64,000 nt of DNA from [Phialemoniopsis] sp. UDSM-2020 (taxonomy: Eukaryota; Ascomycota; Sordariomycetes; Thyridiales; Thyridiaceae). Numbering within the stretch: the stretch's first letter is position 1; the number at the start of each line of letters is the position of its first letter. Below the pieces are notes generated by a model that was not told the origin of the DNA, did not search any database, and worked only from the letters and a program-made list of their open reading frames with translations. The translations under genes and the position numbers were made by a program. The DNA lies in contig JAEILZ010000005.1 of assembly GCA_018873225.1 (NCBI GenBank), positions 1 through 64,000 on the forward strand. The letters run 5' to 3'. Shown piece by piece: positions 55,084 to 64,000 of this stretch.

Positions 55084-56009
55084 GTGACCGCATGAGCGAG
55101 CAGAGAATGGGGCAAGCCACATTCTGAAACCTATGTCTGGATCAGAATACCTTTGCTTGGATGATCTGATTTCTTGGGGTAAAACACTTGGTGCTCGAGC
55201 CTGGTTAGCAATTGTATCATAATCATGTAGTCTACACTCCCCATTACTCCAATGCCTCCAAAGTACATGCTTCCGTGCATATCGCCTTTGAACAGATGAG
55301 GCTGATGAGACTGTCTGGTCATCTTCAGGAGAGCCATAAGAATCCCTCCTTGGCCACCACCTAACCGAGAGCACCGTCTGTGGGTATGTTTTCGCCTAGT
55401 AAGGCTAGCAAGCACGCAAAGTCGCCTTCGCGTTCCACGCTATTGGGCTTGGTCTTACAGTGTGAATGATCAACAAACAAGAAATCTCTCGACGTTCAGG
55501 CGGCCAGCGCTGCATCTTCTCCACTACTGGCGCGAGCAGCGGCATCCCGCAATTAAACCTGGGGCATTCGCCATGCCTGCCGATAGGGTTGCCTGCCGGT
55601 GTTAGCCATGTGATGCTCGTCAATGGCGGCCCATCATTGGTCGGAGGGCCGCAGGTGGAATGAAGGCGCTCGAGGCTAGAGCATGGCCTGTGAATAAGCT
55701 TGTCTTTAAGCTAATATAGAGGCGACTAACACATAAGTCCTCCATTCCACATCCCTAGCGAGCCACCGGCCTGTCCACGAAACGCGACATCGCGAGTCGT
55801 TCACCAGAAGCGATACATTCTTTCAGGAGCCCAGACCGCGATGTCGGGAGGAAAACATGGAGGCATGGGCGTTATAGATAGAGCGCGTCCAGTCCTGGTC
55901 CCCTACTTCCTCCTGGACTCAACCAGGTAATATCCGTCAAAGTCGTCTTTGACTGTCACTCATTTGTGTCTTTTTGGTCTACCCTGACCGTTCATTCTCT
56001 ACTGCGAAC
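55084..56009. other. Intergenic region
   Basis: 926 bp without a supported gene. Several frames of 60-118 codons occur on both strands, none with a family motif. The promoter of the WSC protein lies at the right end. Confidence 0.45.
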
Positions 56010-58283
56010 ATGCTCTTTAAGCAATTTGCCCTTGCCGCCGGCGGGCTGTTCGGCCTCGCGGCGGCCGAGCCGATTGACCCACGAAAGATTCTCCTGGTTA
56101 GCACTTTCGATGGCGGTGTCGAGAACCAGGTGATCAAGGACGCTACGTATCAGTTCGTGGCGACCACCGTCACCCCTGCCCAGTTCCAGCAAATGACTGA
56201 GGAAGACTTTGGCAAATACAACGCTATCGTGATCGGAGACTCGGGATCCTGCGACCTGTCCGACATCGCGTTCCTGACGCCGGAAGTCTCTGCAACACTT
56301 TCCCGGTCCGTCACTGGCCGCGTCGAGTTCCTCGGCACCAGTCTCGCCAACGAGCGTGTCAGGAGAATAGCGGCTGATCCGTCTGCCGACCTGACCGACC
56401 TTAACAACTTTGCCTACGACGGGGCCCAAAGAGTTTCTCAGCCGAACGCGATTGGACTGTACATCTCCCTGTCCTGCTACTACCAAAACGTCATCGGAGC
56501 CCCTCAGCCCGTCACCTCGCTGTCCGGCTTCGGTAACTTCCTGATGCGGGCGCCTCACCAGAGCTCCGGAGGTGGCTGCGTGTCAGATGTGTCCTACCGC
56601 GCTGGTGCCCAACAGGCCGTCTTCCCTGGCGTTACCCAGGAGCAGCTGCAGTCATGGAAGTGCGCCGCTCGCGGCGTCTTCACCACGTATCCCCTGACGG
56701 CCTTCACTGGCTTTGACTGGATCATCCAGTCAGATGGCGCCGAGACCACTGACGTCCCGCCGCAGTCCGGAGTCCCCTACGTGGTCGGCCGCGAGGTCTT
56801 CTCCCCCGCCTGCGGCAGCGGACACCGCGACGTTGTCTTTGGTGAGGAGTGCGACTTGGGAACTGCAAACGGCGGCACGGTCTGCGATTCCAACTGCAAG
56901 TGTGTCTCTGGCCTGAATGCCTTCGGCAAAGGCTGCAACAACTTCTGCGGAAATTTCGCGATCGAGCCCAACAACCCGAACGGCCCCGAGCAGTGCGATG
57001 ATGGCCCGGAAGGATCCGCCACCTGCGGAACGGACTGCCGGTGTATCTTTGGTGTAAAGGAAGGTGGTGGCTGTAATGGTCAGGCTACGGACACCTCGAC
57101 CACGAACACCGTGCCATCCACCACCAGCACACCTACAAGCTCGCCTACCAGCTCACCCACCAGCGAGCCTACCAGCGAGCCTACGTCGACTGACAGCTCC
57201 ACCACCGCTGCCACGACTCCTGCTACATCGAGCCCTGCTTCATCCCAGCCGACATCTTCGACCGTGCCGCCTTCCTCTTCTGTCCCGCCCAGCTCTTCCC
57301 CGGTATCGTCCCCCACCAGCAGCTCATCCGCTGCTGCCACGGCCGACTCCCTGCCTCCCCGGATCAACCAGTTCGCCTTCAAGGCGTGCACCGGCTCCGT
57401 CCAGAACTACCCGTCCTTCCAGTACAAGTTCTCGAGCGACGAGATGACCCTGGAGATGTGCATCGAGGGCTGTGCCGGAAGCCTGTACTCGGGCACCCAC
57501 GTCAGCGACTGCTACTGCGCCAACGAGTACGACGCCATCGTCGAGGTAGCCAAGGACAGGTGCTCGGTCCCCTGCCCCGGCAACCCCCTCGAGTCCTGCG
57601 GTGGTTACCGCGGCACTGAGGACCTCCAGCGCCGCCAGGCCAACGGCTTCGTTCCTGCCAACGCCCTCCTCGCCATCTACGAGTTCTCCCCCGTCGCGTC
57701 CAACCCCGCCACGACTACTACTGTCCAGAACACCGCCACCAACACCGCCGTCGTCACCTCCGTCGTCACCACCACCGCGGGTGCTGGCACTGGCTTCGGC
57801 TCCGGCTCGTGCACCACCGGCTTCTGCCACGCCGCCGGCTACATCTTCGAGCTCTGCCACGGCCTCCCGGTTGCCGGCGAGGCCGTCTTCCTGCTCGAGG
57901 CCTGCAGCTGCGCCGGCGGCTTCCGCTACGTGCCTGCCGGCTGCGACGGCGCGGCTTGCGGTAGCCAGGAGGTGTACCGGTGCGTTCCCTACGCGGGCGG
58001 TGACAACGGCACCGTGTACCAGGCGCAGGCCTGCTCCAGCTGTGCCGGTGGCCTCGTCTTTGAGCAGGGCTCCGGCTCCGGCTCCGGCTCCGGCAGCGGC
58101 GGTAACGGCGGCAGCGGCGGTAACGGCGGCAACGGCGGCAATGGCGTCGCTGTCGTCACTGGGGGCTATGGAGGGTCTGCGAACACCACTGGCTATGTCG
58201 TTGTTGTGGCTGGCGCGAGCAAGGTCGCCGGCTACCTGGGCTCCCTGGTCGGTGTTGTTGGTGGTCTTCTCCTACTGCTGTAG
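56010..58283 (+). CDS. GPI-type cell-surface protein with WSC domain and Cys-rich modules
   Basis: 757 aa, single exon, from MLFKQFALAAGGLFGLAAAE (signal peptide). Order: an N-terminal globular region of about 250 aa beginning DPRKILLVSTFDGGVENQ that reads like a glutamine-amidotransferase/ThuA-like fold; Cys-rich EGF-like modules (FGEECDLGTANGG, GPEQCDDGPEG); a Ser/Thr/Pro stalk (about 355-450); a WSC carbohydrate-binding domain (FKACTGS ... CIEGCAGS ... CYCANEY ... CGGYRG); a Cys-rich region; a Gly/Ser repeat; and a hydrophobic C-terminus fit for GPI attachment. Likely wall-anchored, with a role in adhesion or sensing. The 12 codons upstream to 55974 are open but not needed. Confidence 0.85.
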   Translation: MLFKQFALAAGGLFGLAAAEPIDPRKILLVSTFDGGVENQVIKDATYQFVATTVTPAQFQQMTEEDFGKYNAIVIGDSGSCDLSDIAFLTPEVSATLSRSVTGRVEFLGTSLANERVRRIAADPSADLTDLNNFAYDGAQRVSQPNAIGLYISLSCYYQNVIGAPQPVTSLSGFGNFLMRAPHQSSGGGCVSDVSYRAGAQQAVFPGVTQEQLQSWKCAARGVFTTYPLTAFTGFDWIIQSDGAETTDVPPQSGVPYVVGREVFSPACGSGHRDVVFGEECDLGTANGGTVCDSNCKCVSGLNAFGKGCNNFCGNFAIEPNNPNGPEQCDDGPEGSATCGTDCRCIFGVKEGGGCNGQATDTSTTNTVPSTTSTPTSSPTSSPTSEPTSEPTSTDSSTTAATTPATSSPASSQPTSSTVPPSSSVPPSSSPVSSPTSSSSAAATADSLPPRINQFAFKACTGSVQNYPSFQYKFSSDEMTLEMCIEGCAGSLYSGTHVSDCYCANEYDAIVEVAKDRCSVPCPGNPLESCGGYRGTEDLQRRQANGFVPANALLAIYEFSPVASNPATTTTVQNTATNTAVVTSVVTTTAGAGTGFGSGSCTTGFCHAAGYIFELCHGLPVAGEAVFLLEACSCAGGFRYVPAGCDGAACGSQEVYRCVPYAGGDNGTVYQAQACSSCAGGLVFEQGSGSGSGSGSGGNGGSGGNGGNGGNGVAVVTGGYGGSANTTGYVVVVAGASKVAGYLGSLVGVVGGLLLLL
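58050..58146 (+). repeat. Gly-Ser/Gly-Asn coding microsatellite
   Basis: Tandem GGCTCC then GGCGGTAAC/GGCAGC-like units encode a flexible Gly/Ser/Asn linker just before the C-terminal GPI signal of the WSC protein. Repeat number is likely to vary between strains. Confidence 0.6.
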
Positions 58284-58682
58284 ATTTCGGAGGTCTTGTA
58301 CTTTTCTTTCTAAGCTTTGGAGACTGTTAGGTCAAAGGAATTATCTTGAGTATTTTTGGAGTATGGTAATGATGGGTAATGGATGGGTATGGTGTCTGGT
58401 GTAGGGCTTGTCAGATTCTAGTCAAGACTTCTTAAGGAACATGGTCAATTGAGTTTATTGTTCCATCTTGCTGATGCTGTCCTCCTGAGGTTCCCTCTTC
58501 CAACAATCATAACGCCCCATGAATGACAAAAGTAGTCTTGCGCCATTAAGCGTAACTTGAGAAGCCATAATAAGTGAGACTACATTACTTAACGTAAATA
58601 GAGATGTAATGAACAAAGACCTCAGCGGATTCGCGTGAACTGACTTCCTCAGCCTGTCATCGACTTTTGCTTGAGGTCGAGC
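58284..58682. other. Convergent intergenic region
   Basis: 399 bp between the stops of the WSC protein and the minus-strand membrane protein. No feature seen. Confidence 0.5.
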
Positions 58683-59354
58683 CTAGTTTCGCTGTTGCTC
58701 GGACTGTGCCTCAACCTGAGCACCTTTCTCCGGAACACCCTCCGATGGACCCATGGGCTGCGATCCGCTCTGAATGGGCATAGTATGTCTTTGACCAGGC
58801 CGTTGGTGCTGTTGTTGCTCCTGCTGTTGCATCCGTCGCTGCACCACCTCGGCCGTCGTCTGCACTCCCGCCTGGGGCCCGACCTTGTTCGGGTCCGGCC
58901 CCAACAGCTCGACCGGGTACCTATGCGTGAAGCCCCATTCCCACCAGAGCCTCCACCGCTCGCCGGCGGTCATCCTCTTCCACTGCTGCTCGAGCAGAGC
59001 GCGGTCCTCTTTGCTCCTACCGGGCACGGAGCGAGTGCAACACAGCGCGATCAGGGTCATGCAGATCCAGGAGATAGTGCCGAAGCGCAGGGCGCCGCCG
59101 CCACGCATCATGCGCCGGAACCAAAGGTAGTTCTCGACGAAGCCGAGGACGAACAGCGAGGGCAGGACGGAGGCGAGAACCGTGATGTAGATGCGGCGGT
59201 CCCGCTCGGCCTCTTCGATGCAGGTGTAGCAGCTGTAGCCGTAGTAGGCCCGCGAGCGTAGAGCCTCTGCTGTTCGGCCGGTAATCATGGGTGCAGCGTT
59301 GGCAGCTCCGACAAGCAGAAGACCTGCGAGCATATTGCGTAGTTGGAAGGACAT
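58683..59354 (-). CDS. Uncharacterised membrane protein with Gln-rich tail
   Basis: 223 aa, single exon. A signal-like N-terminus (NMLAGLLLVGAANAAP), a CYTCIEE motif, two hydrophobic helices (about 56-76 and 91-108) and a Trp/Arg-rich segment (WRLWWEWGFTHRYPVE). The last 55 residues are rich in Gln, Pro and Met (RRMQQQEQQQHQ). I do not recognise the family. Similar short membrane proteins are annotated as hypothetical in Sordariomycetes. Confidence 0.75.
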   Translation of the reverse strand: MSFQLRNMLAGLLLVGAANAAPMITGRTAEALRSRAYYGYSCYTCIEEAERDRRIYITVLASVLPSLFVLGFVENYLWFRRMMRGGGALRFGTISWICMTLIALCCTRSVPGRSKEDRALLEQQWKRMTAGERWRLWWEWGFTHRYPVELLGPDPNKVGPQAGVQTTAEVVQRRMQQQEQQQHQRPGQRHTMPIQSGSQPMGPSEGVPEKGAQVEAQSEQQRN

Positions 59355-60177
59355 TGCTGCCTTGGATGAATGTGAAGTTATCTTAAGGAGTGTTCAAGAC
59401 GGCCACGGCATGCCCTGTTGTCAGAAAGCACAAGTCGATACATTGAAAAATTTCGGTTTGACATGATACGAGAATAATTTGCTGCTTTATATCTGTCGTT
59501 TCCATCACCTGAAGCCCTCTTTGTGCGACTATTTCGGCTTGTCCAAGAAAGTCTCGGGAGCCAAGACCTGCTAAAACTCAGCCGCGACCAAACAAGCCTT
59601 TTAGCCCTTCCAACACTGACAGAATTCGGCATAGGCCAGTGGGCCGAATGTGCTTCAAAGTACGGGACGAGGCAGATTCAAACCCACGTGTTGGTTTATC
59701 TGGAGCATAACGGTTCTTGGGTTGAAACAATGTGAGGCTCAGCCTCTTGGAAGCGACTTGTGACTTGGTCACTCCATTACACCTACCGACACGACCCAGC
59801 CACATCATGAGATGTCGCATTAGTCAAGGGGCTTATATCATGCAGACTTCAAGAAGTTTCCGAAGTCAGGTTCTATGGTTGTTACAGGTGTTTTAGCGAG
59901 CGATGGACATTGCCAAGATTGTTGCAGATAAAACTCGCGCATTCAGGTTCTTATTTATGTCCTTTACAGTGGAGACCGAATATGTCCCCCGAGGTGGCTG
60001 ATATTGCTCGGCAGCGCCAGGAAAACCATTCGCAGGGAGTAAGGAGTCTTTCCGGACAGCAGGCACTACTTGTGAGTGCTGCTGATATATGTATCCCCGT
60101 TCCACCGCATTCATTGAGAAATAGGAGAAGTAGTATGATAGACATGAAGGACATGAAGGGCATTACTTTCTTCGACC
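59355..60177. other. Intergenic region
   Basis: 823 bp between the membrane protein promoter and the P450 3-prime end. Small frames only; nothing supported. Confidence 0.45.
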
Positions 60178-62313
60178 TTACATTTCCGTCTTGGTCAAGA
60201 TCAGAGGCAGTGCCGGCACATTGAGCGTAAATGTGTCCTTAGCCTGCTGATCAAACTGCTCAATATCAGCGCCGGCGGGGAACGCCAGATCGTACTTCAA
60301 CGCGATTCGGCTTAGCACCATGCGCAGCTCCATCAGCGCCAGATTGCGACCTGGACAGACGTACTGCCCGCGGGTGAAGGGGATCCAAGGCGCCTTCTCA
60401 GGCGACAGCCCCTCCCAGCGCTCCGGGCGGAACTCCAAGGCATCGCTGCCCCAATAGCGCTCGTCCCTGTGGATGGTCCAGGTAGGCACTGACACGACTG
60501 TGTCGCCGGGGATAGACAGCTCATCGATCTGCAAGCCGCCAGGTGGGGTGAGTCGGCTCAGTCCGGCGGGAATGGACGGCTTCAGGCGAAGGGTCTCTTG
60601 GGCGATGTGATCGAGGTAGGCGATGGTTTTGGCCTTTTCGTACGTCCATTCGCTGTCGCCGCCGGGGAAGGTCTCGCGCACAAGGTGTTGGAGCTTGCTG
60701 TAGACAGCTGGATACTTAGTCAGGTAGTAGAGCCTGCGGTTCTGATTAGTGATGCAGTCGCAAGGACTGATGTAGAGATGTATTAAGAGAAGAAGTCTTT
60801 CACTTACGAATTCGCCAATGCCACACTCGTAGTGTCACTAGAGCACACCATGTCAGTCTTCCCCGTCGGACACTAGTGTCAGGGTGCCGCAGGCAGCACT
60901 TACCTGCCAGCTATGATCATGAGGCGGGAATCCTCGTGGAATGCGCCTTCGCCGGGAGGTGCTGATTCGTCATTCTCATCTTTCATCTTCAGCAGCCACG
61001 ACAAGACGTCCCGAGGATCTTGATCCTTGTTTACGGCCTTTTCACGTTCCATGACCTAGGGCAGTCCATGAAGTCAGTCATCTTAAGACCATATTGCATC
61101 AGCAGAGCAGACCGTTGTACACACCTCGCGTTTAGCATTAAACTCTTGAGCACACCAGGAGGTGAAGCGCTCGTAGGTTCCTGTTGCGCCGGGGATCTTG
61201 CTAGCCATGGACAGCAGCCACGGGACGGTACCGCCGATGCCCACGGCTGCCATGTTGTCGTGAAGGCCGCGGATAGCAGGGTGCTCCACACCGGACTCCA
61301 ACATGTGAAAGTCCTTGGAGAATCCTGACCAAGGCCATGTTAGGGACTGAATCACGGACGAAGAGCACGAGAAAGGCGACGTGGGCATCGCAGTGGACTG
61401 TGGTGCATTAAATCAATGACAAGGCTGTACTTACCAACTTCACCCATAACATCAAAGCCGAAGAACATGGCCAACTCTGTCATATTGATTGGTGCCCCAG
61501 CAGTCGCGTCGATCCGCGACAATAGCAGGTCAACCTTGGGCTTGATTCGAGGTTCGTATACCGACAGAGCTGTTGATGCAACGTTTCAGCTTCCTCGGGA
61601 CACACTGTATATGGCGGGCTGAACATCGGACCACCGTGGACATACCTCTAAAGCTCAAGGCCTTCTCCCATGCCCTCTTCCGGCACTTGTGCAGGTCGAC
61701 AGCTCTGGTCGAGTTGATTGATATCTTGGTCACATCATCGGATACCTGACTGTACCAAGGTGACTTTGTGCATCTTGTTTGAGGGCCGTAGATAAGAGGA
61801 ACGGCAGCAGGGCGGTTGATCGAGATCTCGCGAGGCCCTGTTTGGCATGTGGTTAGCCTAGTGCCGTAGAATCCATAAGGGAAGTCTGTGGACGTCCAAC
61901 ATACCAACTCGAACGACATCGCCATATTGAGCATGCAACTTTTGCGTCTCAACATTGCCCTGTAGAGTTTTGGCTACCTTGAACGTGGTGTAGAAACGAG
62001 ACAGCTTGGCCGCAAAAGGGCCCGGAAAGCGGTGCAGTGGGTGCAAAAAGGCCCGGTAGATCAGGATGCTGGCGGTCAGACCGACGTTGAACGACGTCGC
62101 AACCACGAACGTGCGGCCCAGGGAGGCAAGGATGCCGAAGTGACCAACAAATACATAGCCGGAAAGGAAAGCGGCAAGGACAGCTTGATACACAAAGACG
62201 AGTGTCCAGGCCTGGTAATCAATCTCGTAGGGTCGGATGGAGAGGTGGAAAGCGATGCCGCACAACAGGGCCACGCCAGCCGTCTGAGGGACGGTGGCGT
62301 CGAGGAGAGTCAT
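60178..62313 (-). CDS. Cytochrome P450 monooxygenase
   Basis: Heme-thiolate monooxygenase anchored in the ER. Seven exons read in phase by eye. The N-terminus has several hydrophobic segments (IAFHLSIRP, LVFVYQAVLAAFLSGYVF) before the Pro-rich hinge LHRFPGPFAAKLSRFY. The I-helix oxygen motif is AGSDTTSVAL, split by two introns around a very short sixth exon. ExxR is ETLR, PERW follows, and the heme-binding FTRGQYVCPG carries the Cys ligand. Multi-span N-termini like this occur in fungal P450s of the tryprostatin hydroxylase-like group. No polyketide or peptide synthase is in the window, so its pathway is unknown. Confidence 0.92.
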
Positions 62314-63547
62314 GGCTGAATGTTGTATTTGCAGGACTCCTTCCTACTTCTCGGTATGCTACTGCAAAGGGGCGGAACGGGGTCGTTTCGAAGGACGGCT
62401 TATGCGTCTGTATTTACGAAGTCGAAGAAGTGCGGAAGACTGCCGTGCGCCCGGTGCTTCATGTTTCGTAATGTCCCTGCTTCTAGTGGATCGTCAGAAG
62501 GGCAAAATAGCTGAACCTGGTATTGATCAGCCTCTTGCAGAACCGAGCAGCGGGGTATATCTCCAGCACGCAAAAAGACGCCTGCTCAGGTATGGTGCTA
62601 TGCACATCCTGATAGGAGCGACCTCGAATCGGGGCGACCCGCGAACCAGGGTCTTGGTCGATCCCAGTGGAGAAATGTCCGAGCCCGGCAACGGTTCTCC
62701 CAAGAGGTTTTGACAAGCTTTTGTGCCGCTTATCCCCAGCAATGCCGCAGGGAGCGCACAGGTCTCTCCAGCAAAGCGAAGCTATCCACTCTGATGATGT
62801 GCCTTTAGGAACTGAAGAACACTTGCCAAACCACTTCATCCCGTCAATAATCTAGTACACTTTGGATTCATCACTGGGTGCATGCCCTCTGTGGGGACCG
62901 CTTTGCGGCTTTTCTCCCGCGAATGAGGCACCTTGCAATACGACATCGAAGTTTTATCGCTGGATTGGGCAAATCCGTAAGCACACTAGCTTCATCTGGT
63001 GTAATCTTTCGACCTTGCCCCATTTTGCATGCAGGGGATTCCGGGAGCCCGGAATTGGACTGTGCAGGTTTCGACTTAGCCCCGGGGACTTCGCTGATGA
63101 GATCGTCAGGAGGTAGACATCTGAACGAGGGAGCCAGCATGATTATGCCGTTAGACCGCCAGAATATATCTACGTTGGGCACAAAACAAGCATCCGGTCC
63201 ACTGCCGTGTAACAAAGATCCACGGCATGACAACCTGGAATAGCTTTCGTGCTTATCTACCCTGCAATCTTTACCTATTTTCTCCACTGGCCCCTGGATG
63301 TGAGTGTCACCTCGCATCCTTCCATGGAGCTGTGTCGAGGAAACATACCGAGGAACGAATTTAAAGATTTAGAAGCCCCCTCGGGCAAGCCAAGACACAA
63401 TGAAGACTCTTGCAGTGACAGCTCTGCAACATTTCGACAAATGTCGACTCGAGGCAGGGCGTGTTACCTCCGTCTAACTCGACAGTAGCTCACCCAACAA
63501 CAGCACTCACGCATTCAATCCACGCTTTGCGGGGACCAACCGTCAAG
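62314..63547. promoter_or_regulatory. Divergent intergenic region, P450 / membrane protein
   Basis: 1.23 kb. Frames up to 148 codons overlap on both strands without family motifs. Both promoters must lie here. Confidence 0.45.
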
Positions 63548-64000
63548 ATGCAGGACCTACGACCGCTCTCGTACATCTTGATTTCGATCCTATGGGCCAT
63601 TGGAACTATTACCATATTGATGCGAATGTACATTCGCGGCTTGGTCATGAAGACGTTCGGTGTCGATGACTGGGTCATGACCAGTATGCTGGTGAGTAGG
63701 CAGACATGGAAAGGAGATGAACGAGACCGACTTACCAAAGTCCCCCTTCGTGCCAGGTTTTCAATGCTGTTCAGCAAGGAGTCCTTTACTACTTCCTGCA
63801 CTTTGGTGGTGGCCTGTAGGAATACCCAGACCCGGATGTCGATTCTCATCGCACAATGGCTGACACAGAATGTAGACACATAGAGCAAGTCATGACGGAG
63901 CACCCCGAATGGATGCCGTTTCTTCTCAAGGTATGCCTTACTTTCACTGCCATGCATCCATCCAGTCCCGCCCAGTCTCTTGCTGACCACCGTCTGGTTA
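63548..64000 (+). CDS. Rhodopsin-like integral membrane protein, partial (runs off window)
   Basis: 5-prime part of a fungal seven-helix protein of the rhodopsin-domain (PF20684-type) family. The exons visible are 63548-63691 (ends MTSML before GTGAGT), then one with VFNAVQQGVLYYFLHFGGG, then one with HIEQVMTEHPEWMPFLLK. The first helix reads LSYILISILWAIGTITILM, followed by RMYIRGLVMKTFGVDDWVM, the typical R-x-Y/F...DDW signature. The C-terminal helices lie beyond base 64000. Function of this family is largely unknown; some members carry CFEM domains, but none is seen here. Confidence 0.85.

Noticed and set aside
57601..58404. 267-codon plus frame in the WSC gene
   Set aside because: Out-of-frame reading of the Ser/Thr/Gly-rich coding sequence; low complexity only.
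1..64000. CRISPR arrays, operons, rRNA or tRNA genes
   Set aside because: No regularly spaced direct repeats, no rRNA signature and no convincing tRNA A/B boxes were seen; the genes are spliced eukaryotic units.

Overview
This window is nuclear DNA of a filamentous ascomycete (Pezizomycotina). Genes carry many short introns of about 50-170 bp with GTRAGT-like donors. Several families are typical of these fungi: Zn2Cys6 regulators with a fungal-specific transcription factor domain, a WSC-domain wall protein, an expansin-like protein and a rhodopsin-like integral membrane protein. Extremely AT-rich blocks look like repeat-induced point mutation (RIP). I cannot name the species.

Layout. 1-2.3 kb: AT-rich wreckage with a scar of a Tad-type LINE RNase H. 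3.2-27.4 kb: ten metabolic or regulatory genes with no housekeeping gene among them: dihydroxyacetone kinase (-), two epoxide-hydrolase-like proteins (+,+), a Gfo/Idh/MocA dehydrogenase (-), a transaldolase/FSA-family aldolase (+), a tandem 3-hydroxyisobutyrate-dehydrogenase-like protein (-), an SDR (+), a flavin monooxygenase (+), a sugar transporter (+) and a 14-exon Zn2Cys6 regulator (+). Three neighbouring pairs are divergent and share promoters, and a second AT-rich island sits inside. I read this as a candidate catabolic (less likely biosynthetic) gene cluster. Its most testable feature is an aldolase that should release free dihydroxyacetone together with the kinase that would capture it.

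27.4-35 kb: a signal-peptide fragment, an expansin-like protein, a FAD/Rieske fusion oxidoreductase, a GNAT acetyltransferase and an IFI6/IFI27-like small membrane protein. 35-43 kb: conserved cell biology: a four-helix-like membrane protein, exosome subunit Rrp41, an ER protein disulfide isomerase ending in HDEL, ESCRT factor Vta1 and a metallo-beta-lactamase-fold tRNase Z-like protein. 43-51.9 kb: a second possible nutrient module: Zn2Cys6 regulator, Dal5-type MFS transporter, divergent FAD amine oxidase, then a secreted PAF-acetylhydrolase-like esterase. 52-64 kb: omega-class glutathione transferase divergent from an arylesterase-like protein, a GPI-type WSC protein, an uncharacterised membrane protein, a cytochrome P450, and a rhodopsin-like membrane protein cut by the window end.

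I re-derived exon joins by eye from splice signals, reading phase and family motifs. They are internally consistent but unverified by transcript data. I saw no tRNA, rRNA or CRISPR array.
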